A stretch of DNA of 64,000 bases from Thermohalobaculum sp039027855 (lineage in GTDB: Bacteria > Pseudomonadota > Alphaproteobacteria > Rhodobacterales > Rhodobacteraceae). Where the stretch lies: the NCBI GenBank assembly GCA_039027855.1, contig JBCCJI010000015.1:31802-95801 (forward strand). The letters run 5' to 3'. Position 1 is the stretch's first letter. Each line of letters opens with the position of its first letter. The translations under genes and the position numbers were made by a program. Positions 16,509 through 25,172 of the stretch are shown here, one piece after another. The notes beneath the pieces are model-generated. The model was not told the DNA's origin, did not search any database, and saw only the letters and a program-made list of their open reading frames with translations.

Positions 16509-17732
16509 TCAGCCGCCGAAGTCGTCGAGCATGATGTCCTCGCGGTCCACGCCGAGCTCGAGCAGCATGTTGATGACCGAGCTGTTCATGATCGGGGGGC
16601 CGCACATGTAGTACTCGCAGTCCTCCGGCGCCGGGTGATCCTTGAGATACTCGTTGAAGAGCACGTTGTGGATGAAGCCGGTATAGCCCTCCCAATTGTC
16701 CTCGGGCAGGGCGTCGGACAGGGCGACATGCCAGGTGAAGTTCGGGAACTCGGCGGCAAGCGCGTCGAAATCCTCGACGAAGAACATCTCGCGCTTTGAG
16801 CGCGCACCGTACCAGAAGGTGATCTTGCGGTCGCGGTTCTTCAGGCGCTTCAGCTGGTCGAAGATGTGGCTCCGCATCGGGGCCATGCCGGCGCCGCCAC
16901 CGATGAAGACCATCTCCTTTGGCGTCTCGCGGGCGAAGAACTCGCCGAAGGGACCCGAGATCGTGACTCTGTCGCCCGGCTTCAGATTGAAGATGTAAGA
17001 CGACATCTTGCCCGGAGGGATGCCCTGTGATCCCGGCGGCGGCGAGGCCACGCGGACATTGAGCATGATCATGCCCTTTTCTTCGGGGTAGTTCGCCATC
17101 GAATAGGCGCGCTCGATGGGTTCCTCGACCTTGCTCTCGTACTGCCAGAGATTGAACTTGTCCCAGTCTTCCCGGTACTCGTTCTCCACATCGAACTCGG
17201 TGTATTTCAGGTGATGGGCCGGTGCCTCGATCTGGATATAGCCACCGGCGCGAAAGTTGACGTTCTCCCCCTCGGGCAGCTCCAGCACCAGCGCTTTGAT
17301 GAAGGTCGCCACGTTCTCGTTGGAGCGCACGGTGCACTCCCACTTCTTGACGCCGAAGACCTCCTCGGGAACCTCGATCTTCATGTCCTGCTTGACCGCG
17401 ACCTGGCAGGACAGACGGTCGCCGCAGGAGGCCTCGCGCTTGGTGATATGGCTCTCTTCCGTGGGCAGGATCGAGCCGCCACCCTCATGCACCTTGACGC
17501 GGCATTGCGCGCAGGTGCCGCCGCCGCCGCAGGCCGAGGGGACGAAGAGCTTCTGCTCGGCCAGCGTCTGCAAGAGCTTGCCGCCCGCCGGGACCGAGAT
17601 CGTCTTCTCGCCGTTGATCGTGATGTTCACATTGCCCGTGGAGACCAGCCGTGAGCGGGCCGCCAGGATGATCGTGACCAGCGCGAGCACGATCAGGGTG
17701 AACAGGATGATGCCGAGGCCGAAGGTTGCCAT
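16509..17732 (-). CDS. nqrF: Na+-translocating NADH:quinone reductase subunit F
   Basis: A 407-residue subunit that accepts electrons from NADH. It has an N-terminal transmembrane anchor (residues 2-24), a plant-type [2Fe-2S] domain with C68, C74, C77 and C109 (CGGGGTCAQC ... LSCQ), an FAD domain with RAYSMAN, and an NADH-binding domain with FIGGGAGMAPMRSHIFD and YMCGPPIMN near the C-terminus. Length and order are normal for NqrF. It is the last gene of the operon, 12 bases after nqrE, and is followed by a strong terminator. Confidence 0.97.
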   Translation of the reverse strand: MATFGLGIILFTLIVLALVTIILAARSRLVSTGNVNITINGEKTISVPAGGKLLQTLAEQKLFVPSACGGGGTCAQCRVKVHEGGGSILPTEESHITKREASCGDRLSCQVAVKQDMKIEVPEEVFGVKKWECTVRSNENVATFIKALVLELPEGENVNFRAGGYIQIEAPAHHLKYTEFDVENEYREDWDKFNLWQYESKVEEPIERAYSMANYPEEKGMIMLNVRVASPPPGSQGIPPGKMSSYIFNLKPGDRVTISGPFGEFFARETPKEMVFIGGGAGMAPMRSHIFDQLKRLKNRDRKITFWYGARSKREMFFVEDFDALAAEFPNFTWHVALSDALPEDNWEGYTGFIHNVLFNEYLKDHPAPEDCEYYMCGPPIMNSSVINMLLELGVDREDIMLDDFGG

Positions 17733-17744
17733 CTGCAGAGTTCC

Positions 17745-18356
17745 TCAGAGTTTCACGCCAGAGAAGGACATGAAGGCCATGGCCATGAGGCCGGCCGAGA
17801 TGAAGGTGATGCCTAGGCCCTGCAGACCATCGGGAATATCGGCGTATTTCAGCTTTTCGCGCACGCCCGCCATGGCGGTGATCGCCAGCGCCCAACCAAA
17901 GCCGGACGACGCGCCATACGTGACGCTTTCGACGAAGTTATAGTCCCGCTCCACCATGAAGAGTGAGCCGCCGAGGATCGCGCAATTCACGGTGATCAGC
18001 GGCAGAAACACGCCGAGCGCGTTGTAGAGCGGCGGGAAGTACTTATCGAGCACCATCTCGAGGATCTGCACAAGTGCGGCGATCACACCGATATAGGAGA
18101 TCAGGCCGAGGAAGGTGAGGTCGATATCCGGCAGCCCCGCCCAGGCCAGCGCGCCGGGGGCGAGCAGGTAGCTGAGGATCAGGTTGTTCGCCGGCACCGT
18201 GATCGCCTGCACGATCATCACCGAAATGCCGAGCCCGATGGCGGTCGCGATCTTTTTCGACACCGCGATGAAGGTGCACATGCCGAGGAAGAAGGAGAGG
18301 GCGAGGTTCTCGACGAAGATTGCCTTCACCGCGAGGGAGATGAGCTCTTCCATCAA
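17745..18356 (-). CDS. nqrE: Na+-translocating NADH:quinone reductase subunit E
   Basis: A 203-residue membrane subunit with six transmembrane helices. It contains the conserved ENLALSFFLGMCTFIAVSKK and ITVNCAILGGSLFM motifs; the cysteines in the half-membrane helices help bind the intramembrane iron centre shared with NqrD. ATGA overlap with nqrD. Confidence 0.97.
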   Translation of the reverse strand: MMEELISLAVKAIFVENLALSFFLGMCTFIAVSKKIATAIGLGISVMIVQAITVPANNLILSYLLAPGALAWAGLPDIDLTFLGLISYIGVIAALVQILEMVLDKYFPPLYNALGVFLPLITVNCAILGGSLFMVERDYNFVESVTYGASSGFGWALAITAMAGVREKLKYADIPDGLQGLGITFISAGLMAMAFMSFSGVKL

Positions 18357-19006
18357 TGCGCCTCAACCGTCTGGATCTTGTATTCGCGTTCTTCGACCTG
18401 CGCCGGCTTCCAGGCGCGGATCGCCCAGATGATCAGCCCGATGATGAAGAACGCCGAGGGCGGCAGCAGCAGCAGGCCGTTCGGCACGTACCAGCCACCG
18501 TTGTTCACCGTCTGCAGGATGGTGACACCGAACAGGCTGCCCGAGCCGAACAGCTCGCGGATGAAGCCCACCAGCAGCAGAATGAGGCCATAGCCAAGCC
18601 CGTTGCCGACACCGTCGATAAAGCTCTCGACCGGCGGGTTTTTCATGGCGAAGGCCTCCGCCCGGCCCATCACGATGCAGTTGGTGATGATCAGGCCGAC
18701 GAAGACCGACAGGGTCTTGGAGATCTCGTAGGCATAGGCCTTCAGCACCTGATCGACGAGGATCACCAGCGAGGCGATGATCACCATCTGCACGATGATG
18801 CGGATCGAGCCTGGGATCTGGCTGCGGATCATCGAGATGAACATCGAGGAGAACCCGGTCACCAGCGTCACGGCGATGGCCATCACGGCCGCCACCTGCA
18901 GCGAGGAGGTCACCGCCAGCGCCGAGCAGATGCCCAGCACCTGCAGCGTGATCGGGTTGTTGTCGACCAGCGGGTCGACCAGCATCTCGCGCCGTTTGTG
19001 GGGCAT
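18353..19006 (-). CDS. nqrD: Na+-translocating NADH:quinone reductase subunit D
   Basis: A 217-residue membrane subunit homologous to NqrE, with the TNCIVMGRAEAFAMKN motif supplying an iron-centre cysteine and PVESFIDGVGNGLGYG in the following loop. It has six transmembrane helices and normal length. Its ATG shares one base with the nqrC stop (TGATG), implying reinitiation coupling. Confidence 0.97.
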   Translation of the reverse strand: MPHKRREMLVDPLVDNNPITLQVLGICSALAVTSSLQVAAVMAIAVTLVTGFSSMFISMIRSQIPGSIRIIVQMVIIASLVILVDQVLKAYAYEISKTLSVFVGLIITNCIVMGRAEAFAMKNPPVESFIDGVGNGLGYGLILLLVGFIRELFGSGSLFGVTILQTVNNGGWYVPNGLLLLPPSAFFIIGLIIWAIRAWKPAQVEEREYKIQTVEAH

Positions 19007-19845
19007 CAGAGGTTCCCCTCTCTCAGGTTCTCGAGCATCGGCGCAAAGCCGGCCTCACCCATCCAGAATTTGACCAGGTTATCGACGCCGACCGTGGTCA
19101 GCGTGGCGCCTGCCAGGGCGTCGATGTGGTAATCAGGCCCGGCGGCGCTGACGCTTTTGCTGACATTGATCTGCAGCGCGCCGTCGTCATCGGCGAGCTT
19201 CTTGCCGTGCCAGAGCGCCTTCCAGCGCGGATTGTCGACCTCGGCGCCCAGGCCCGGCGTCTCGGCATGCTCGTAGAACTGCAGGCCGAAGATGTCGTTG
19301 CCGTTCTCTTCGAGCGCGATGAACCCGTACAGCGTGGACCAGAGACCGTAGCCGTGGATCGGCAGGATCACCTTGTCGATCGCGCCCTGATCGTCGCGGA
19401 GCAGGTAGACAGTGGCGTAATCGGCCCGGCGGCCGATGCCGGCCGGGTCTTCAGTCAGCGCGGTGGAGGTCGCCGGGTCGTCGGCTGCGGCACGGTCATC
19501 GAACGCGCCCGCCTCGAACTTGTCGGTGAAGGTGCCGGTTTCCAGATCCACGATCCGAGGTTCGAAGGCCGAGAACGCCTCCAGCACGTCGACGCCCGGC
19601 TCATAGATGCCCGCGACCTGCAGGATGTTGATCTGCTTGTCCTTCAGCGCATTGACCGCCTGGATCGGGCGCAGCGCCACCGCCGCCGCCGAGACGACCA
19701 TCGAGGCCACCAGACACAGCGAGACGGCGACGATCACCGTCTTCTCGACCGAGTCCGTCGGCAGGTCGATGACGCGCCGGATCGCTGTTCGGACCGTCTG
19801 GAGCGTGCCCTGCACGCCCGTGGGTTTGTGCTCGATATCAGACAC
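19006..19845 (-). CDS. nqrC: Na+-translocating NADH:quinone reductase subunit C
   Basis: A 279-residue subunit with one N-terminal transmembrane helix and a large periplasmic FMN domain. The flavinylation motif ALAGATLTT is present; T248 is the predicted site of covalent FMN attachment by ApbE, whose gene is divergent from the operon. It overlaps nqrB by 8 bases. Confidence 0.97.
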   Translation of the reverse strand: MSDIEHKPTGVQGTLQTVRTAIRRVIDLPTDSVEKTVIVAVSLCLVASMVVSAAAVALRPIQAVNALKDKQINILQVAGIYEPGVDVLEAFSAFEPRIVDLETGTFTDKFEAGAFDDRAAADDPATSTALTEDPAGIGRRADYATVYLLRDDQGAIDKVILPIHGYGLWSTLYGFIALEENGNDIFGLQFYEHAETPGLGAEVDNPRWKALWHGKKLADDDGALQINVSKSVSAAGPDYHIDALAGATLTTVGVDNLVKFWMGEAGFAPMLENLREGNL

Positions 19846-21037
19846 TTCGACGTGCCCTCCGCCGGATGTTGGCCTGTACCACGAAGTAGTCGATCAGCGG
19901 CGCGAAGACGTTGCCGAACAGGATCGCGAGCATCATGCCTTCGGGGAAGGCGGGGTTGATGACGCGGATCATGACGACCATGAACCCGATCAGTGCGCCG
20001 TAGATGTACCGGCCGAGATTGGTGTGGGCGCCAGACACGGGCTCGGTCACCATGAAGACCAGCCCGAAGGCATAGCCGCCCACCACCAGGTGCCAGTACC
20101 AGGGCATGGCGAACATCGGGTTGGTGTCGGAGCCCACCGCATTCAGCAGCAGCGAGAAGCCGATCATGCCGCCCATACAGCCCACGACCATGCGGTAGTT
20201 GGCGATCTTGGTCGCGAGCAGGAAGGCGAGCCCGAAGAGACAGGCCAGTGTCGAGGTCTCACCCATCGAGCCCGGCACGACGCCGAGGAAGCTGTCCCAC
20301 CAGGTCATGCCGCGGGCCGCGAGCTCCTGAAACCCCTCCGAGGCTGACACAGCGAGTGCGGTGGCGCCGGTGAACCCGTCGACCGGCACCCAGACGCTGT
20401 CGCCCGAAAGCTGCGCGGGATAGGCGAAGTACAGAAAGGCACGGCCCGTCAGCGCGGGGTTCAGGAAGTTCTTGCCGGTCCCGCCGAAGACTTCCTTGCC
20501 GATCACGACGCCGAAAATGATGCCGAGCGCCACCTGCCACAACGGCGTGGTCGCCGGCAGGATCAGCGCATAGAGCATCGAGGAGACGAGGAAGCCCTCG
20601 TTGACCTCATGCTTGCGCACGGTGGCGAAGATCACCTCGAAGATGCCGCCCGCAACGAGCGTGGTGATGTAGATCGGCAGGAAATACATCAGCCCGTGCA
20701 TGATGTTGGCGAGCGGGTTGGCCGGGTTGAAGCCGATGCCGATGAAGTCGAGGAAGGCCGCGCGCCAGCCCGATGGGCCAAACTCCGCAATCGCCAGATT
20801 GGTCTGGTAGCCGACGTTGAAGAGCCCCATCAGGATGCAGGGCGTCGTCGCGATCACGACATAGGTCATGATCCGCTTCATATCGATGTAGGACCGGGCA
20901 TGCGGCGCCACGGTCGTCACGGTCTTGGGCGTGTAGAGGAAGCTCTCCACCATTTCGTACATGGGGAAGTAGCGCTCGTACTTGCCGCCCCGTTCGAAAT
21001 GCGGCTCGATCCGGTCGAAGAATGCGCGCAGGCTCAA
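19838..21037 (-). CDS. nqrB: Na+-translocating NADH:quinone reductase subunit B
   Basis: A 399-residue integral membrane subunit that forms the sodium channel core. The motif GFTGATAL places the covalent FMN on T226. The N-terminal segment up to residue 50 is cytoplasmic, followed by about ten helices and ending in a short basic tail. Neighbours and length match other NqrB proteins. It begins 3 bases after nqrA. Confidence 0.97.
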   Translation of the reverse strand: MSLRAFFDRIEPHFERGGKYERYFPMYEMVESFLYTPKTVTTVAPHARSYIDMKRIMTYVVIATTPCILMGLFNVGYQTNLAIAEFGPSGWRAAFLDFIGIGFNPANPLANIMHGLMYFLPIYITTLVAGGIFEVIFATVRKHEVNEGFLVSSMLYALILPATTPLWQVALGIIFGVVIGKEVFGGTGKNFLNPALTGRAFLYFAYPAQLSGDSVWVPVDGFTGATALAVSASEGFQELAARGMTWWDSFLGVVPGSMGETSTLACLFGLAFLLATKIANYRMVVGCMGGMIGFSLLLNAVGSDTNPMFAMPWYWHLVVGGYAFGLVFMVTEPVSGAHTNLGRYIYGALIGFMVVMIRVINPAFPEGMMLAILFGNVFAPLIDYFVVQANIRRRARRSV

Positions 21038-21040
21038 CTC

Positions 21041-22384
21041 TCAGCCCTCCTTCTCGATCCGGGTCAGACAATCGCGAAGCGCCATGCCGTATTCGTATTT
21101 CGCGGGGCAAGCGAAGCCGACGAGGCCGAGGTCTTCCTCGTCCAGTTCCAGCGCGCCAAGGGCCTGCGCCTGATCGGTGTCCATGACAAGGAGCGCGCGC
21201 AAAAGCTGGGTCGGCAGGTAGTCCTGCGGCATCAGCTGCTCGAAGGTGCCGAGCGGCACCATCGCGCGGCGCCCGCCGTTCAGGTTGGACGTCATCGGAT
21301 ACTCGGCCGTCTTCATCGCCGAGCCCAGCACCGGCTGGAAGGCGTATTTTTCCGCCATCGGGCGGATCCAACCGAGGGGGATCTGCTCGCGATCTTCCTC
21401 GATTAACGTGATCTGCCGGGCATATCGGCCGAGGAAGGCGCTGACATCGGTGCTCATCCGACCGCTGAGGACCGATCCCGCGATCATCCGAACCGGGCGA
21501 TCACGGGCGATGTCGGCTTCGGTCAGATCGACGATTGACGCGCCTGCCAGCGTGCGGACGACCCGTGGTTGGGCGCACATCGGCCCGGTCAGCGCCACGA
21601 TTCGCGTCGCGTCATAGCGACCGGTCTGCATCAGGTGGCCAATCGCAATGACGTCGTGATAGCCGATGGTCCAGACCGTACGGGAGGCACTCGACGGCTG
21701 CAGAAAATGAATATGCGTCCCCGCCAGGCCTGCGGGATGCGGGCCCGAAAACACCGCTGCCTCGACGCCCGGCAGATCGGCTCCTGGCACGTCGGCCCCA
21801 GGTGCATGGCAAAGATACGTCTTGCCCTCGCTGAGCTGGGCAACCGCGGCCAGCCCGTCGCGAAATGCATCGGGCGCCTCGCCGATGGCGATCAGGGGAT
21901 CGGCTGCCAGCGGCTCGGTATCCATCGCCGTGACGAAGATCGCAGCAGGCCGCGTGTCGGGCGTCGGCACCTTCGAATAGGGCCGCGTGCGAAACGAGGT
22001 CCAAAGCCCGGCGGCGCAGAGCTTTCCAACGACACCTTCGGCCGTGTCGGCACTGCCCACGGCGGAGAAATCGAGCGGCTCGGCCACGTCGTCCAGCACT
22101 TGGATCTCGATGCTGATCAGCCGGCGGCGCGCGCCACGATTGATCGCCTTGATGCGCCCCGTGACCGGCGAGACGACCATGACCTCGGGCGTGTCCTTGT
22201 CGAACAGGACCGGTGCGCCGGCGCCCACAAGATCGCCTTCCTCCACCTGAATTCGCGGCTTCAGCCCGATGTAATCGTCGCCGATGATTCCGACCGAGCG
22301 GACCTCCGGCCCGTCGACGACGACTGGCCCAGGAGCGCCCGTGATGGGGATATTCAACCCCTTACGGAGCGAGAAGCGCTGCAT
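21041..22384 (-). CDS. nqrA: Na+-translocating NADH:quinone reductase subunit A
   Basis: A 447-residue cytoplasmic subunit beginning with the family motif LRKGLNIPITGAP. It has the biotinyl-lipoyl-like and Rnf-C-like domains of NqrA and a quinone-linked C-terminal region including FACPAKYEYGMALRDCLTRI. It is the first gene of nqrABCDEF. The 503-base upstream region separates it from the divergent apbE and holds the inverted ATGTTCCA motifs. Confidence 0.96.
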   Translation of the reverse strand: MQRFSLRKGLNIPITGAPGPVVVDGPEVRSVGIIGDDYIGLKPRIQVEEGDLVGAGAPVLFDKDTPEVMVVSPVTGRIKAINRGARRRLISIEIQVLDDVAEPLDFSAVGSADTAEGVVGKLCAAGLWTSFRTRPYSKVPTPDTRPAAIFVTAMDTEPLAADPLIAIGEAPDAFRDGLAAVAQLSEGKTYLCHAPGADVPGADLPGVEAAVFSGPHPAGLAGTHIHFLQPSSASRTVWTIGYHDVIAIGHLMQTGRYDATRIVALTGPMCAQPRVVRTLAGASIVDLTEADIARDRPVRMIAGSVLSGRMSTDVSAFLGRYARQITLIEEDREQIPLGWIRPMAEKYAFQPVLGSAMKTAEYPMTSNLNGGRRAMVPLGTFEQLMPQDYLPTQLLRALLVMDTDQAQALGALELDEEDLGLVGFACPAKYEYGMALRDCLTRIEKEG

Positions 22385-22887
22385 GCCTGCCTACCTTTAC
22401 CGGTCAGTGTCGATCCGCCGATGCAACACCTGAGCTGCGATGGCCGATCGTGGCGTTTTGGAACATACATCCACATAGCGGATGTTCCAGCACATACGAA
22501 AGGGTACCGCGCCAACAGGACGCGGGTTTTTGATTGCCACGTGCCTTGCGGTGCAGCAAAGCGCCCGCTCGCGCGGTTTGGACGTGGTTTGGGTCGTCGC
22601 TCGGTAGCTTCATCGCTGCTCGCCAACGGCTCATCGCCGATCGAAGGGCGGCTTCCTGACGCGTGGTGATTCGCCACTTTTGGTCGGCGAAGGGGTGCTG
22701 ATGGCGGGATTTTGCACTGCGGCTGGCGGTCATTTCGCCCTCGTCGACGGGCAGCGAGACCTAAGTCGCAGCCTTCCATGGGGCCGCTGGTCACAGGCCC
22801 CTTTGGTTTTAAGCGGGGATCATTGCAGCTTCCGCTTGGTGGGGGTATGTTCCACGCACCGAATAGGACGCCGCAATAGGTGACATC
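22385..22887. promoter_or_regulatory. nqr/apbE divergent control region with three ATGTTCCA octamers
   Basis: No credible gene lies in these 503 bases. The octamer ATGTTCCA occurs three times: inverted at 22459-22466, direct at 22482-22489 (the pair forms TGGAACAT-N15-ATGTTCCA), and direct at 22847-22854, 33 bases before the apbE start. The inverted copy reads towards nqrA, 74 bases before its ATG. A terminator-like hairpin on the plus strand lies at 22507-22532, and a TTCGCC/GGCGAA inverted repeat at 22670-22691. A shared regulator of nqr and its maturation genes is plausible; its identity is unknown. Confidence 0.55.
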
Positions 22888-23916
22888 GTGACCGACCTGA
22901 CCAAGCTCTCTCGCCGCACGTTTATGGTCATGCCGCTGGCGCTGGCCGCCTGTCAGCCGGGGGCCGAGGAATTCGACATCGTGGGCGCAACGATGGGGAC
23001 GACCTATCGCGTGGTTGCGGCCGATCCCTCGGGCCGGGTCGACCAAGCCGCCATGCGAGGCGCGATCGACACCGCGTTGGCAAACGTCAATCGAACCATG
23101 TCGAACTGGGATGAAACCTCCGAGATCTCCCGCTTTAACGCGATGCGGGGCACGGAGGCGATCACGGTGTCGGCTGAGCTCGCCGAGGTAATGCAGGCCG
23201 CGGAGGCCGTGCATGCCGCGAGCGCCGGGCGGTTCGACACCACGATGGGTCCGGTGATCGAGCTCTGGGGTTTCGGTGCGCCGCGCGCCAGCGGGATTCC
23301 GGGCGATGCTGCGATCGAGGCCGCCAGGGCGCGCGCCGGTCACGCGCATACACTTGCTGTCGGCGACGGCACGCTCCGCAAGAAGCTGCCCGAGGCGCAG
23401 GTCTACCTCGCCGCGATCGGTAAGGGTTACGGCGCCGACGCCGTCGCCAGGGCGATCGAGGGTTTTGGTATCCGCGACTACATGGTGGAGATCGGCGGCG
23501 ATCTTTACGTATCCGGGCGCAACCCGGACGGGCTGGAGTGGCGCATCGGCATCGAGATGCCGGCGGCCGGCACGCGCGACGTGCTGGAGGTGGTGAGCGT
23601 CAGCGATCTCGGCCTCGCCTCGTCGGGCGATTACCGCAACTATTTCGAGCGTGATGGCCAGCGTTTCTCCCACCTGCTCGATCCGACGACCGGCCGGCCG
23701 GTGACGCATGAGACGGCGGCGGTGACGGTTCTGGCCGAGAACGCGATGATGGCCGATGCCTGGGCGACGGCGCTGCATGTCCTTGGCACCGAAGCCGGTA
23801 TGGAGATCGCAGAGGCCCGGGGCCTCGCGGCGCTCTTCGTCGAGCGCGACGGCGCGGCCCGCGGCTTCCGCACACGGGCGAGCAGCGCCTTCACCGCGCG
23901 CACGGGCCTTGGCTGA
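22888..23916 (+). CDS. apbE: FAD:protein FMN transferase ApbE, Tat-type lipoprotein
   Basis: A 342-residue enzyme that transfers FMN from FAD onto threonines of NqrB and NqrC in the periplasm. The N-terminus has a twin-arginine motif SRRTFM and a lipobox LALAAC (C22), so it is predicted to be a Tat-exported lipoprotein. ApbE motifs include GATMGTTYRV, IGKGYGADAVARAI, GGDLYVSG and LLDPTTGRPV, with the magnesium-site segment NAMMADAWATAL. The start is a GTG at 22888. It is divergent from nqrA and is followed by nqrM 21 bases later. Confidence 0.93.
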   Translation: MTDLTKLSRRTFMVMPLALAACQPGAEEFDIVGATMGTTYRVVAADPSGRVDQAAMRGAIDTALANVNRTMSNWDETSEISRFNAMRGTEAITVSAELAEVMQAAEAVHAASAGRFDTTMGPVIELWGFGAPRASGIPGDAAIEAARARAGHAHTLAVGDGTLRKKLPEAQVYLAAIGKGYGADAVARAIEGFGIRDYMVEIGGDLYVSGRNPDGLEWRIGIEMPAAGTRDVLEVVSVSDLGLASSGDYRNYFERDGQRFSHLLDPTTGRPVTHETAAVTVLAENAMMADAWATALHVLGTEAGMEIAEARGLAALFVERDGAARGFRTRASSAFTARTGLG

Positions 23917-23937
23917 GACACGGAACAGGGGCAGCCA

Positions 23938-24192
23938 ATGGCCACCTTTTTCCTGACATTCGGACTTCTGCTGCTGATCATGCTGGGCATGGCGGCGGGC
24001 GTGATCCTGATGGGGCGGAGCATCAAGGGCAGCTGTGGCGGTCTGAACGCCATTGCCGATGCCGACAAGTGCCTTGTCTGCAAGAAAGATATCGATCCCA
24101 ACAGCCCGCTGCGCGAGCGTCTACAGTGCCCTCGCGCGCGCCGGATGCTGGAGCGGGCCGGCCTCGACGCGGCCGAGGAAGGCGTTGGGTGA
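23938..24192 (+). CDS. nqrM: Na+-NQR maturation protein NqrM (DUF539)
   Basis: An 84-residue protein with one N-terminal transmembrane helix (residues 4-26) and four conserved cysteines: C33 (SCGGLN), C45 and C48 (KCLVCKK) and C64. NqrM is required for assembly of the Nqr iron site, and these cysteines are thought to deliver iron. It is co-transcribed with apbE. Its stop lies inside a perfect 9-base hairpin stem. Confidence 0.95.
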   Translation: MATFFLTFGLLLLIMLGMAAGVILMGRSIKGSCGGLNAIADADKCLVCKKDIDPNSPLRERLQCPRARRMLERAGLDAAEEGVG

Positions 24193-24205
24193 TCTGTCAC
24201 CCAAC
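24184..24205. terminator. Hairpin at the 3' end of nqrM
   Basis: A perfect 9-base stem GTTGGGTGA/TCACCCAAC with a 4-base loop overlaps the nqrM stop codon. It lies between convergent nqrM and a small membrane protein gene. There is no T-tract, so it may protect a 3' end or act weakly in both directions rather than be a classic terminator. Confidence 0.5.
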
Positions 24206-24240
24206 CAGCTTACGCGTGCCGATGCTGCGTCGTGGCGTGT

Positions 24241-24423
24241 CTAGCCGTGATCGAGTGGTACAAAACCCAAGGTGAGCAAAAAGACGGCCGTGAGCGAGCC
24301 ATAGGCCCAAAGCTGCCAGGCTGGCCCCTCGGCCTTCCAGACACGCCGATACTGGTAGCCGCCCCAACAGGCGATCACGAACAGGCAGGTGGCCACCGCT
24401 GGGGACAAAACGAGGTCGTCCAA
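24241..24423 (-). CDS. Small two-helix membrane protein, TTG start
   Basis: A 60-residue protein that would be missed if only ATG/GTG starts were allowed. A TTG at 24423 is preceded by GGAGAACTCCC. It has two hydrophobic helices (about residues 5-22 and 39-57) separated by the conserved-looking linker YRRVWKAEGPAWQLW. It resembles small proteins seen near CBS or Nqr genes in roseobacters, from memory only. No function can be assigned. It is convergent with nqrM and divergent from the CBS gene. Confidence 0.6.
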   Translation of the reverse strand: MDDLVLSPAVATCLFVIACWGGYQYRRVWKAEGPAWQLWAYGSLTAVFLLTLGFVPLDHG

Positions 24424-24498
24424 GGGAGTTCTCCGATAAGGCACAGAATCGGTTAGCGTCGGAGACTTCGAAATAAAAGAATGGTCGGAGGAAACGCC

Positions 24499-25023
24499 AT
24501 GCCAGAGTCCTACACGGGGCGGATGCGCCAGGACCGGGAGAGCCAGCGCACCTACAGCCAAAGCGTCACCACGAACTCGATGTCGGCGACGGCGAATGTC
24601 GCCACGCTGCTCGGCTCGAAAGGGCGCGACGTCTTTTCCATCAAGCCGGACGACACGCTGGGCCATGCGGTGGAGCTGCTCCGCGACCACCGGATCGGTG
24701 CGCTGGTGGTGACCGATGACAGCGGCGCCCTGGTCGGGATCCTTTCCGAGCGTGACATCGTGCGCAAACTGGCCGAGACGCCGGGCAAGACGCTGCCGCA
24801 GCAGGTGAAGGAGGTGATGACTTCCAAAGTGGAGACCTGCACGCCCGACGATCCGCTCGTCAGCGTTCTGCAGAAGATGACCGCGGGCCGCTTCCGCCAC
24901 CTGCCTGCGCTGGATGACAGCGGCAAGCTGGTGGGTGTTGTCACCATCGGCGACGTCATCGGTTTCCGGCTGAGAGAGCTGGAGCATGAGACGCTGCAAC
25001 TGAAGCAGCTGATCGTCGGCTGA
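24499..25023 (+). CDS. Tandem CBS-domain protein
   Basis: A 174-residue protein with two CBS repeats forming one Bateman module: repeat 1 around residues 45-100 (VFSIKPDDTLGHAVELLRDH ... GILSERDIVRKL) and repeat 2 around 108-165 (TSKVETCTPDDPLVSVL ... GVVTIGDVIGFRL). Such stand-alone modules bind adenine nucleotides or NAD derivatives and sense energy state; the partner is unknown. The start at 24499 is favoured by GGAGGA six bases upstream over the ATG at 24481. The first 35 residues are polar and variable. Confidence 0.88.
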   Translation: MPESYTGRMRQDRESQRTYSQSVTTNSMSATANVATLLGSKGRDVFSIKPDDTLGHAVELLRDHRIGALVVTDDSGALVGILSERDIVRKLAETPGKTLPQQVKEVMTSKVETCTPDDPLVSVLQKMTAGRFRHLPALDDSGKLVGVVTIGDVIGFRLRELEHETLQLKQLIVG

Positions 25024-25172
25024 CACGCGACCTTCGTCTCACTGTCATCGCCGTGCAAGACTTCCGGGATAGGCCGCGCCTCGGACCGAGGGCGCAGCGT
25101 CTGCTAATGCTGATGTGCGAAACGCGGGCCATCGCGCGTGCCGGTCCGATGGCTTTTGCAGGGAGCATTCCG

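Noticed and set aside
18356..19132. A 258-codon plus-strand frame over nqrC/nqrD
   Set aside because: Asp/His/Arg/Gln-rich shadow of conserved nqr genes; no plausible protein features.
24424..25026. The longer minus-strand frame that includes the small TTG-started protein
   Set aside because: The upstream part is antisense to the CBS-domain gene and is His/Arg-rich shadow sequence. Only the last 60 codons look like a protein.
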